From Deltaproteobacteria bacterium (GTDB lineage Bacteria; Desulfobacterota; Dissulfuribacteria; Dissulfuribacterales; QOAL01): a stretch of 19,826 bases of DNA. A program made the translations under genes and the position numbers. Positions 14,587 through 19,826 of this stretch are shown here, one piece after another. The DNA lies in the NCBI GenBank assembly GCA_026996955.1, contig JALWJV010000153.1:1-19826 (forward strand), written 5' to 3'. Positions within the stretch are counted from its first letter, which is position 1, and each line of letters starts with the position of its first letter. The notes below the pieces were generated by a model. That model was not told the origin of the DNA, did not search any database, and worked only from the letters and a program-made list of their open reading frames with translations.

Positions 14587-15040
14587 CGGCTTCCTCTATT
14601 ATTGTGGCAATCTCTTGGGCATCTTCTGCCTTGAGTATGGCCTCAAACACTCCGGGCTTTTTCAGAAGCCGTGAGACCCGTGCCAGGACCTTTAGGTACA
14701 CTGCAGCAGCATCCCCGGGAGCAATGAGCAGGAAGATGATATGGACGTCCTTGTTGTCAACTGCATCGAATGGGACACCATCCTTGCTCCTTGCAACTAT
14801 TACAAGCATACGGTCAAGGCCTGGCAACCTACCGTGTGGTATGGCGAGCCCGTCGCCAATACCGGTACTCCCAAGTCCTTCGCGCTCCTTGAGGAGAGTG
14901 AATATCTCCTCTTTATCAATCTTGGGGTGTATTTGCGCTGCATGTTCTGCCAGAAGATGCAGCGCACTTTCTTTGGAGTCTGCCTTAAAATCGGCCAAAA
15001 TGCACCGACCGCAGAGAAAATCAATACTATGAGAAAACAT
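14573..15040 (-). CDS. ptsN: PTS IIA-like nitrogen-regulatory protein (EIIA-Ntr)
   Basis: EIIA-Ntr is a regulatory phospho-carrier of the nitrogen PTS branch, known to affect potassium transport, nitrogen and envelope stress responses. The 155-residue protein has the active histidine in GIGDGLAIPHGRLP (His69 from the chosen start). Length and fold match the family. The open frame extends one codon upstream to a TTG, but the ATG at 15040 overlaps the hpf stop as TGATG, so that start with reinitiation from hpf is preferred; the ribosome site is weak. The stop lies inside rapZ. No EI-Ntr or NPr gene is in the window. Confidence 0.95.
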   Translation of the reverse strand: MFSHSIDFLCGRCILADFKADSKESALHLLAEHAAQIHPKIDKEEIFTLLKEREGLGSTGIGDGLAIPHGRLPGLDRMLVIVARSKDGVPFDAVDNKDVHIIFLLIAPGDAAAVYLKVLARVSRLLKKPGVFEAILKAEDAQEIATIIEEADARQ

Positions 15041-15561
15041 CAAGGTTCAATCAATCCAAGGGTGCCGTCATTTCTCCAGTAAACCACGTTGATTTCGTTG
15101 GTTTCCGCATTGCGAAAGGGCAGAAACTGTCTGCCAAGTATCTGAAGCTGATCAACAGCCTCATCTACAATCATAGGTTTAGAGTTCATCTTTTCAACGG
15201 TGATAATTTCATCTGCCTCAGGTTCAGAGGCAACAGCTTCCGCAGGGGCTGGCTGTGCGTGTGAGGCTGCATTGCGGCGGCTGATAAGTTTATCCCTATA
15301 TTTTTTAAGCTGCCTTTCGATCTTGTCAGAAACAAGGTCTATGGCTGCCTTCATGTCTTCCTGTTCTTCCTTGGCTGCAGCTCTTATGCCGTCTCCGGAA
15401 ATTACAACTTCGGCACTGTGCCTGAATTTCTCGGTTGACAGGACCACATTTACATCCATTGGCCCATCACTGTACTTTTTCAGTTTCTGGAGCCGGTTTT
15501 CAGCATACTGTCTCAATTCATCAGATTGATCCAAATGCCTGAATGTAACTTTTATCCGCAT
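15040..15561 (-). CDS. hpf: Long-form ribosome hibernation promoting factor
   Basis: HPF binds the 30S subunit and pairs ribosomes into inactive 100S dimers. The 173-residue product has the N-terminal S30AE/YfiA domain (MRIKVTFRHLDQSDELRQYA, about 1-95), a variable alanine/glutamate-rich linker, and the conserved C-terminal dimerisation domain (about 128-172, with FLPFRNAETNEINVVYWRNDG). This marks it as the long form. The open frame continues 27 codons upstream, but GGAGG six bases ahead of the ATG at 15561 and the family start decide this N-terminus. It follows rpoN, as in many proteobacteria, and its leader carries a long hairpin (15598-15638). Its stop overlaps the ptsN start by one base. 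Confidence 0.96.
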   Translation of the reverse strand: MRIKVTFRHLDQSDELRQYAENRLQKLKKYSDGPMDVNVVLSTEKFRHSAEVVISGDGIRAAAKEEQEDMKAAIDLVSDKIERQLKKYRDKLISRRNAASHAQPAPAEAVASEPEADEIITVEKMNSKPMIVDEAVDQLQILGRQFLPFRNAETNEINVVYWRNDGTLGLIEP

Positions 15562-15597
15562 AGGATTCCTCCATGTGTTAGGGGTTTGTAGTAATGT

Positions 15598-15638
15598 TGC
15601 CACCAGAAATGCAGGGGGTAAATGCATGACTGGCGGCA
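15598..15638 (-). promoter_or_regulatory. Long imperfect hairpin in the hpf leader
   Basis: The 16-base arms at 15598-15613 (TGCCACCAGAAATGCA) and 15623-15638 pair at 13 positions, with one A-C mismatch and a two-base internal loop, around a 9-base loop. On the transcribed strand the loop contains five consecutive C residues. It lies 36 bases ahead of the hpf ATG and 58 bases beyond the rpoN stop. No T-run follows, so it is not a terminator. It could control hpf translation, RNA processing, or be a protein-binding palindrome. Confidence 0.6.
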
Positions 15639-15696
15639 TCAAGTTTTATTGTAAAGCTGAGCTGCTATGGAACTTTAAAATCCAGTCTATGTACTG

Positions 15697-17172
15697 CTAT
15701 GTCTTTGGCCTCTTGCGGCGGTTTGAAGGCAGTATGCCAAGCATATCCCTGTACTTGGCCACTGTGCGCCTGGCTATTTTGATGTTGTCCTTAGCAAGGA
15801 TCTCCACTATTTGCTTGTCGCTGTATGGTTTTGAGGGATCTTCACCTGCTATCAGCTGTTTGATTCTGTCCTTAACGCTGTGAGTAGCCACTTCCGTGCC
15901 GCTTTTGCCGGGCAGGCCGGAACTGAAAAAGAATTTGAGTTCAAAAATACCCTGGGGTGTGTGGACATACTTATTTGTGGTTACCCGGCTTATGGTGGAT
16001 TCATGCATCTCAACATCTTCAGCAACATTCTTTAGGATCAGTGGCTTAAGATGTGCAATGCCGTGATCAAGAAAGTCTCTCTGGAAACGTACTATGCTCT
16101 CTGTAACTTTATAAATGGTCTTTTTGCGCTGCTGGATGCTCTTCATAAGCCACAGGGCAGATTTGAGCTTGTCCTGAATGAAATCCTTGGCCTCAGGCCC
16201 TGCAGTCCCCTCCTTGATGGCATTCTTGTAATAGGGGCTTATCCTGAGATTTGGTATGCCATCATCATTCATGGAAATGACATACTCATCATCTACCTTG
16301 TAAACGTAGATATCAGGTACGATATAGTGGGTGCTTTCGGAATTGTATTTACGGCCGGGCCTGGGCTCAAGGCTTGTGATAATGTCTATTGCCTCCACTA
16401 TTTCGTCGACCGTGTGGCCTGTGGCCTTTGCGATTGCCTGATAGTTGTGGAGTTCAATTTGGTGGAGATGGTCACTTACGAGCTGCCGGACAAGTTTGTT
16501 TTCAAAACCAAGGCTGTCTATCTGGATAAGGAGGCATTCCCTGAGATCCCTTGCAGCAACACCTAATGGATCAAAAGATTGGACTATCTGCAGGGTTGAT
16601 TCCACTTTTTCCACTGGTATGCCGGTGGATTCTGCAATACTTTCAATGGATGCCTTGAGGTAACCGTTTTTGTCAAGGTTGCCAATTATGTTGATGCCAG
16701 CTGCAATCTCTTCTTCATCCAGGTCTGCCATCTGAAGCTGCAGGGTCAGGTGATCAGAGAGATCCTGGGAGCTGGAAACTATATTTTCGTAGTTAATGGT
16801 CTCCTTCTGCTCAAAGGAGTAAGAGGGAAGGGATGTGCGGGATTCGTCTTCCCAGTAATCCTTCCAGTCTATGTCCTTTACGGCCTGTTCCTCCCAGGGA
16901 GTCTTCTGATCCTCGGTTGAAGCGAGGGGAGGAATTTCGCTCTTTTCCCAGGTTTGAGGCTGCTCTTCGGGCTTTGGCCCCTCAGGGGCATCCGGGGAAG
17001 GCTCGTCCATGGCAGTAGATTCTTCGAGCACAGGGTTTGCCTCAAGCTCCTGATTGATGGATTCGATTAGCTCTACCCTTGAGAGCTGAAGAAGCTTAAT
17101 AGCCTGCTGCAACTGGGGAGTCATTACCAGCTGCTGTGCGAGTTTTAGGTTTTGACGAAGTTCTAATGCCAT
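15697..17172 (-). CDS. rpoN: RNA polymerase sigma54 factor
   Basis: RpoN directs RNA polymerase to -24/-12 promoters and needs an AAA+ activator. The 491-residue protein has the glutamine-rich region I (MALELRQNLKLAQQLVMTPQ at the start), an acidic region II (about 50-110), the core-binding region, and the near-invariant RpoN box ARRTVAKYR at 467-475, which reads the -24 element. All expected parts are present. There is no strong ribosome site before the ATG. The gene starts the cluster rpoN-hpf-ptsN-rapZ-EIIA. A sigma70-like promoter and an overlapping sigma54-like element lie 70-100 bases upstream, suggesting autoregulation. Confidence 0.98.
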   Translation of the reverse strand: MALELRQNLKLAQQLVMTPQLQQAIKLLQLSRVELIESINQELEANPVLEESTAMDEPSPDAPEGPKPEEQPQTWEKSEIPPLASTEDQKTPWEEQAVKDIDWKDYWEDESRTSLPSYSFEQKETINYENIVSSSQDLSDHLTLQLQMADLDEEEIAAGINIIGNLDKNGYLKASIESIAESTGIPVEKVESTLQIVQSFDPLGVAARDLRECLLIQIDSLGFENKLVRQLVSDHLHQIELHNYQAIAKATGHTVDEIVEAIDIITSLEPRPGRKYNSESTHYIVPDIYVYKVDDEYVISMNDDGIPNLRISPYYKNAIKEGTAGPEAKDFIQDKLKSALWLMKSIQQRKKTIYKVTESIVRFQRDFLDHGIAHLKPLILKNVAEDVEMHESTISRVTTNKYVHTPQGIFELKFFFSSGLPGKSGTEVATHSVKDRIKQLIAGEDPSKPYSDKQIVEILAKDNIKIARRTVAKYRDMLGILPSNRRKRPKT

Positions 17173-17239
17173 AACTTATGGTAATTTAAATAAAATTTTC
17201 TAGTTATTTTGATGAAGTTCTGTATTGTACATCTATATA

Positions 17240-17255
17240 TACAATATATGTGCCA
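17240..17255 (-). promoter_or_regulatory. Sigma54-like -24/-12 element upstream of rpoN
   Basis: On the minus strand TGGCAC (17250-17255), five bases ATATA, and TTGTA (17240-17244) match the consensus TGGCAC-N5-TTGCA except for T in place of C in the -12 GC pair. Spacing is exact. It overlaps the -10 box of the sigma70-like promoter, so bound sigma54 polymerase could block or replace that promoter. Confidence 0.45.
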
Positions 17256-17269
17256 ACGGGTAGCGTCAA
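17241..17269 (-). promoter_or_regulatory. Sigma70-like promoter of rpoN
   Basis: On the minus strand TTGACG (17264-17269) and TATTGT (17241-17246) lie 17 bases apart, nine of twelve consensus positions. It sits in the 110-base gap after coaX and would give a leader of about 60 bases. It would allow rpoN to be transcribed apart from coaX. Confidence 0.5.
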
Positions 17270-17282
17270 GGGGGCTGTAAGG

Positions 17283-18113
17283 TCAGTGGTGATGATTTTT
17301 CTGCCCCTGGTTTAGCATGTAGCGTTGGTAAACAGCGTGAAGCCCCTCAAGGGTCAGGTCAGGAAGGACATGCATGATGGTTTTGCTGTACCTGGATACT
17401 ATGCGCGCAAAACCACCTGTGGCTATAATAATGGCATCCGGGGCAAATTCTTCCTTCAGTCTCTGGGACAATCCGTCTGCCATAGCTGCAAAACCGTAAA
17501 TAATGCCGCTCCTTATGGCAGAGACAGTGTCCTGGGCAAGAGCAGGTCCAGGAGGCATGTCCAGCTCTACCAGTGGCAGCTTGGATGTCCTGGAGGATAG
17601 CATTTCCGAGGCAAGTTTAAGCCCGGGGGAAATGGCCCCTCCAAGGTATTCACCTGCTGCGGAGATGCAGTCAAAGGTGGTTGCAGTGCCGAAGTCTATG
17701 GCAATTACAGCAGAGTGAAACCTGTTCCATGCGGCGATGGCATTGACTATTCTGTCAGCTCCAAGCTCAAAGGGGTGTTTGTATCTGATTGGCATGCCGT
17801 GGTCAATATTCTTGAGGATTACCAGGGGCTCAAAGCCAAAATAACGTCTGGTCATCCTCTCCCAGGATTCTGTAATTGGAGGCACAACACTTGAAATGAT
17901 GACATGGCTTGCAGCAGAAAAAATATGGGTGTCAGACAGGGGGAGAGAATTAAGTTTTATGGCAAGCTCATCTTCTGTTGAGGTGCGGTCAGAGACAATG
18001 CGCCAGCGTGCCATGAGCCTACCTTCAATATATAATCCAAGAACGGTGTGCGTATTGCCGATATCAACCGCAAGCAGTCCCTTGTCCTGGTTTTGATATT
18101 CAGAATGTTCCAT
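17283..18113 (-). CDS. coaX: Type III pantothenate kinase
   Basis: CoaX phosphorylates pantothenate, the first step of coenzyme A synthesis, and unlike type I enzymes is not feedback-inhibited by CoA. The 276-residue protein has ASKHA-fold motifs: DIGNTHTVLG at 17-26 (phosphate 1), GADRIVNA at 118-125 with catalytic Asp120, DFGTATTFD at 140-148, and GGAISPGLK at 158-166. The length is slightly above the usual 255-265 because of a short N-terminal extension. The natural C-terminus ends in three histidines. No ribosome site precedes the ATG. It is the first gene of the minus-strand run, ahead of rpoN, with a repeat-bearing leader in the divergent gap to rpsL. Confidence 0.96.
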   Translation of the reverse strand: MEHSEYQNQDKGLLAVDIGNTHTVLGLYIEGRLMARWRIVSDRTSTEDELAIKLNSLPLSDTHIFSAASHVIISSVVPPITESWERMTRRYFGFEPLVILKNIDHGMPIRYKHPFELGADRIVNAIAAWNRFHSAVIAIDFGTATTFDCISAAGEYLGGAISPGLKLASEMLSSRTSKLPLVELDMPPGPALAQDTVSAIRSGIIYGFAAMADGLSQRLKEEFAPDAIIIATGGFARIVSRYSKTIMHVLPDLTLEGLHAVYQRYMLNQGQKNHHH

Positions 18114-18284
18114 TTTTAGTTAGCAGTTCAGGTGTAACTGTTCAGTATGTTTACCACGCTGACGTTCAGGTTAATTTATTCCCGGGTTTTTTAAATGTGA
18201 ACCATGCTGATACCTGTAACATATTTATTTTTTGAATGAGAGTCACTACATTTTCACTTACAAAATGAAATTTCATAATTGGGG

Positions 18285-18313
18285 TTGACAATAAAGTTCG
18301 AACCGTTTATTAA
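18285..18313 (+). promoter_or_regulatory. Promoter of the rpsL-rpsG-tuf operon
   Basis: A perfect -35 box TTGACA (18285-18290) lies 17 bases before TATTAA (18308-18313). An AT-rich stretch including the 12-bp palindrome at 18265-18276 lies just upstream and could act as an UP element. Predicted transcription starts near 18320, leaving a leader of about 170 bases. Confidence 0.7.
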
Positions 18314-18323
18314 GAGCGAACTT
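18294..18323. promoter_or_regulatory. Inverted repeat enclosing the rpsL -10 box
   Basis: AAGTTCG (18294-18300) and CGAACTT (18317-18323) are perfect inverted copies 16 bases apart, with centres 23 bases apart, about two helical turns. The -10 box lies between them. This layout suits a dimeric repressor site; no regulator is known from the window. Confidence 0.45.
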
Positions 18324-18366
18324 GAATTTTGAGGCACCATTAATCCCTCATTCACAATATGTATGG

Positions 18367-18444
18367 AAGCGCGTGACGAGGAATTGATGGATACGGCCTC
18401 TATTGCGCTTTATAAACCAGGCATAAAAATTTTAAGAAACCTGG
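18367..18444 (+). promoter_or_regulatory. Two hairpins in the rpsL leader
   Basis: Hairpin 1 pairs AAGCGC (18367-18372) with GCGCTT (18405-18410), and inside it GAGG (18378-18381) with CCTC (18397-18400). Hairpin 2 pairs CCAGG (18417-18421) with CCTGG (18440-18444). Both lie between the predicted transcription start and the rpsL ribosome site. Stability has not been computed. Confidence 0.35.
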
Positions 18445-18489
18445 CAAGAGATTTTAACGGGATAGCAGCTAGTATCAGGAGCGATAAGT

Positions 18490-18861
18490 ATGCCCACAAT
18501 AAACCAGTTAGTAAGAAAGGGACGGGCTAAGATTAAAAAGAAGACCAAGGCGCCGGCGTTGGATTCCTGTCCTCAGCGCAGAGGGGTTTGTACCCGCGTT
18601 TATACAACCACACCGAAGAAACCGAATTCTGCCCTCAGGAAGGTTGCTCGTGTCAGGCTTACCAATGGCATGGAGGTAACCTCCTACATTCCAGGTATCG
18701 GGCATAATCTTCAGGAACACTCAGTAGTGCTTATTCGTGGTGGCCGTGTCAAGGACCTTCCTGGTGTGCGTTATCATATTATTAGAGGGACACTGGATGC
18801 GCTTGGTGTCCAGGACAGACGTAAGGCACGTTCTAAGTACGGGACAAAGAGGCCCAAGTAA
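18490..18861 (+). CDS. rpsL: 30S ribosomal protein S12
   Basis: S12 sits at the decoding centre of the small subunit and contributes to accuracy. The 123-residue protein matches the family throughout and aligns without gaps to E. coli S12 over the first 100 residues. The TPKKPNSALR block is at 41-50 and GGRVKDLPGVRYH at 84-96. Lys43, Lys44 and Lys88, positions where changes give streptomycin resistance, have the wild-type residue. Asp89 is the site methylthiolated by RimO in other bacteria. The ATG follows AGGAG by eight bases. It opens the str operon. Confidence 0.99.
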   Translation: MPTINQLVRKGRAKIKKKTKAPALDSCPQRRGVCTRVYTTTPKKPNSALRKVARVRLTNGMEVTSYIPGIGHNLQEHSVVLIRGGRVKDLPGVRYHIIRGTLDALGVQDRRKARSKYGTKRPK

Positions 18862-18863
18862 TA

Positions 18864-18894
18864 TTGACTCAGGTAACCAAATTAGGGAAGTCAA
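18864..18894 (+). promoter_or_regulatory. Stem-loop in the rpsL-rpsG spacer
   Basis: TTGACT (18864-18869) and AGTCAA (18889-18894) are perfect complements around a 19-base loop that includes GGTAACC. The structure fills most of the 47-base spacer and ends 14 bases before the rpsG ATG, next to its ribosome site. In E. coli, protein S7 binds this spacer to repress its own operon; a similar role here is an inference from position. Confidence 0.4.
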
Positions 18895-18908
18895 GGCGGT
18901 AAGCTGAT

Positions 18909-19379
18909 ATGCCAAGAAGAAGAGAAGTACCAAAGCGGGAGATAGCACCTGACCCAAAATTTAACAGCGTGCTGGTTTCAAAATTTATCAATGGACTCAT
19001 GCTCAAGGGCAAGAAGAATACAGCCCGGAAGATATTTTATGACGCAATGGAAGTTGTGGAGTCCAGGGTAAAGGAAGATCCATACAAGGTCTTTGAAAAG
19101 GCTATGGAGAATGTAAAGCCTGTAGTTGAGGTCAGATCAAGAAGGGTAGGTGGAGCTACCTACCAGGTGCCTCAAGAGGTAAGGCCTGAGAGAAGGCGTG
19201 CCCTGGCCATCCGCTGGCTTGTAGGATTTGCAAAGAAACGCGGTGAAAAATCCATGGCACAGCGTCTGGCAGCAGAGTTCATTGATGCGTACAATGAACG
19301 CGGCGCTGCCTTTAAGAAGAAGGAAGATACCCACAAGATGGCTGAGGCCAATAAGGCTTTTGCACATTACAGGTGGTAG
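18909..19379 (+). CDS. rpsG: 30S ribosomal protein S7
   Basis: S7 initiates assembly of the 30S head by binding 16S rRNA. The 156-residue length is typical of the bacterial short form. The conserved MPRRREVPKRE start, NGLMLKGKKNTARKI helix, VGGATYQVPQEVRPERRRALAIRWL block (about 80-104) and the AHYRW C-terminus are all present. The ribosome site is modest (AGGCGG about 11 bases upstream), which fits coupling with rpsL through the spacer hairpin. fusA does not follow; tuf does, after 87 bases. Confidence 0.99.
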   Translation: MPRRREVPKREIAPDPKFNSVLVSKFINGLMLKGKKNTARKIFYDAMEVVESRVKEDPYKVFEKAMENVKPVVEVRSRRVGGATYQVPQEVRPERRRALAIRWLVGFAKKRGEKSMAQRLAAEFIDAYNERGAAFKKKEDTHKMAEANKAFAHYRW

Positions 19380-19414
19380 AAAATATTAATTTTTAGATGA
19401 ATTAAAACAGATTC

Positions 19415-19451
19415 ATGGCCGCTGCGAAAAGAGGCAGAAGTGAAGGGCCAT
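19415..19451 (+). promoter_or_regulatory. Nested hairpin in the rpsG-tuf spacer
   Basis: ATGGCC (19415-19420) pairs with GGCCAT (19446-19451), and inside it CTGC (19422-19425) pairs with GCAG (19434-19437). It ends five bases before the tuf ribosome site GGAGG (19456-19460). No T-run follows. It may mark an RNA processing site or a translational control element for tuf. Confidence 0.35.
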
Positions 19452-19466
19452 AGCTGGAGGTAAACA

Positions 19467-19826
19467 ATGGGCAAAGAAAAATTTGAACGCAGTAAACCGC
19501 ATGTTAACGTGGGCACCATCGGCCATGTTGACCACGGAAAGACAACACTTACAGCAGCAATCACCCGCGTGCTCTCAGAAGATGGCAAGGCGGAGTTCAC
19601 AGCATTTGACGAGATCGACAAGGCACCTGAAGAGAGGGAGCGCGGTATAACTATCGCAACAGCCCACGTTGAGTACGAGACAGACAAACGCCACTACGCC
19701 CACGTGGACTGTCCAGGTCACGCAGACTACATCAAGAACATGATTACAGGTGCTGCCCAGATGGACGGCGCAATCCTTGTTGTAGGTGCAGACGATGGCC
19801 CCATGCCTCAGACCAGGGAGCACATC
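19467..19826 (+). CDS. tuf: Elongation factor Tu, N-terminal 120 residues (cut by window end)
   Basis: EF-Tu delivers aminoacyl-tRNA to the ribosome. The visible part is the start of the GTPase domain: the P-loop GHVDHGKT at 19-26, switch I with KAPEERERGITI at 52-63 (Thr62 binds magnesium), and the G3 motif DCPGH at 81-85 with catalytic His85. The sequence continues open to the last base; the NKxD motif and domains 2 and 3 lie outside the window. The ATG has GGAGG six bases upstream. It directly follows rpsG, where fusA would normally be. Bacteria often carry two tuf genes, so another copy may exist elsewhere. Confidence 0.97.
   Translation, partial: MGKEKFERSKPHVNVGTIGHVDHGKTTLTAAITRVLSEDGKAEFTAFDEIDKAPEERERGITIATAHVEYETDKRHYAHVDCPGHADYIKNMITGAAQMDGAILVVGADDGPMPQTREHI

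Larger units (their letters stand above)
18114..18489. other. Divergent control region between coaX and rpsL
   Basis: This 376-base gap must drive coaX leftward and the str operon rightward. It holds the rpsL promoter, a 7-bp inverted repeat around it, a perfect 12-bp palindrome ATGAAATTTCAT (18265-18276), two leader hairpins, and three GTTCAG repeats near coaX (18126, 18140, 18164). I could not identify a convincing coaX promoter. The AGGAG at 18477-18481 is the rpsL ribosome site. No credible gene is present. Confidence 0.6.

Noticed and set aside
18126..18147. GTTC direct repeats as an alphaproteobacterial-type LexA box
   Set aside because: That motif needs seven bases between GTTC copies; here there are ten, and coaX is not a typical SOS gene.
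18181..18192. CCCGGG followed by six T residues as a terminator
   Set aside because: A six-base palindrome has no room for a loop, so it cannot form a terminator stem.
18363..18530. Fifty-five-codon frame in the rpsL leader overlapping the rpsL start
   Set aside because: It has no ribosome site before its ATG, and its end is forced by the rpsL sequence. A leader peptide is possible but unsupported.

Overview
The window looks like chromosomal housekeeping sequence from a Gram-negative bacterium with roughly even base composition, most likely a member of the Desulfobacterota (former Deltaproteobacteria). This is inferred from the gene set: an rpoN-hpf-ptsN-rapZ-EIIA(Man) cluster led by coaX, a DUF4911 gene, periplasmic quality-control genes with signal peptides, and large hybrid sensor kinases. 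No tRNA, rRNA, CRISPR array, insertion sequence or phage gene is visible.

Layout. (1) 171-3929, minus strand: a diguanylate cyclase coupled to an endonuclease Q-type PHP nuclease, then purM and a DUF523/TudS-like gene behind a good sigma70-like promoter. (2) 4058-8213, plus strand: an unrecognised 89-residue protein coupled to a stand-alone left-handed beta-helix acyltransferase-like protein; a secreted parvulin-type prolyl isomerase ending in a clear terminator; a DegP/HtrA protease ending in a very strong terminator; then a small DUF4911 gene. (3) 8224-18113, minus strand: coaX, rpoN, long-form hpf, ptsN, rapZ, a mannose-type EIIA, a RimI-like acetyltransferase, a hybrid histidine kinase and an NtrC-type sigma54 activator, mostly closely packed or overlapping. 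(4) 18490-19826, plus strand: the start of the str operon as rpsL-rpsG-tuf, with tuf cut by the window edge and fusA absent from its usual place.

How the genes fit together. Region 3 combines the sigma54 factor, nitrogen/sugar PTS regulators, a ribosome-hibernation factor and a sigma54-dependent two-component system, so it reads as a nutrient and stress control block. Region 2 contains two periplasmic protein-folding and degradation factors. Region 1 mixes purine synthesis, base-related enzymes and DNA repair.

The most interesting signals are mostly small. The EndoQ-like nuclease ends in a QLELF pentapeptide resembling a sliding-clamp binding motif. A near-consensus -24/-12 element overlaps the sigma70-like promoter of rpoN itself. 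There is a long imperfect hairpin in the hpf leader, inverted repeats across the rpsL promoter and in the str operon spacers, and a 19-base palindromic motif recurring in three intergenic gaps. I found no clearly new multi-gene system. Start sites were chosen by Shine-Dalgarno position where possible and differ from the longest open frame for hpf, ptsN and the NtrC-type regulator.
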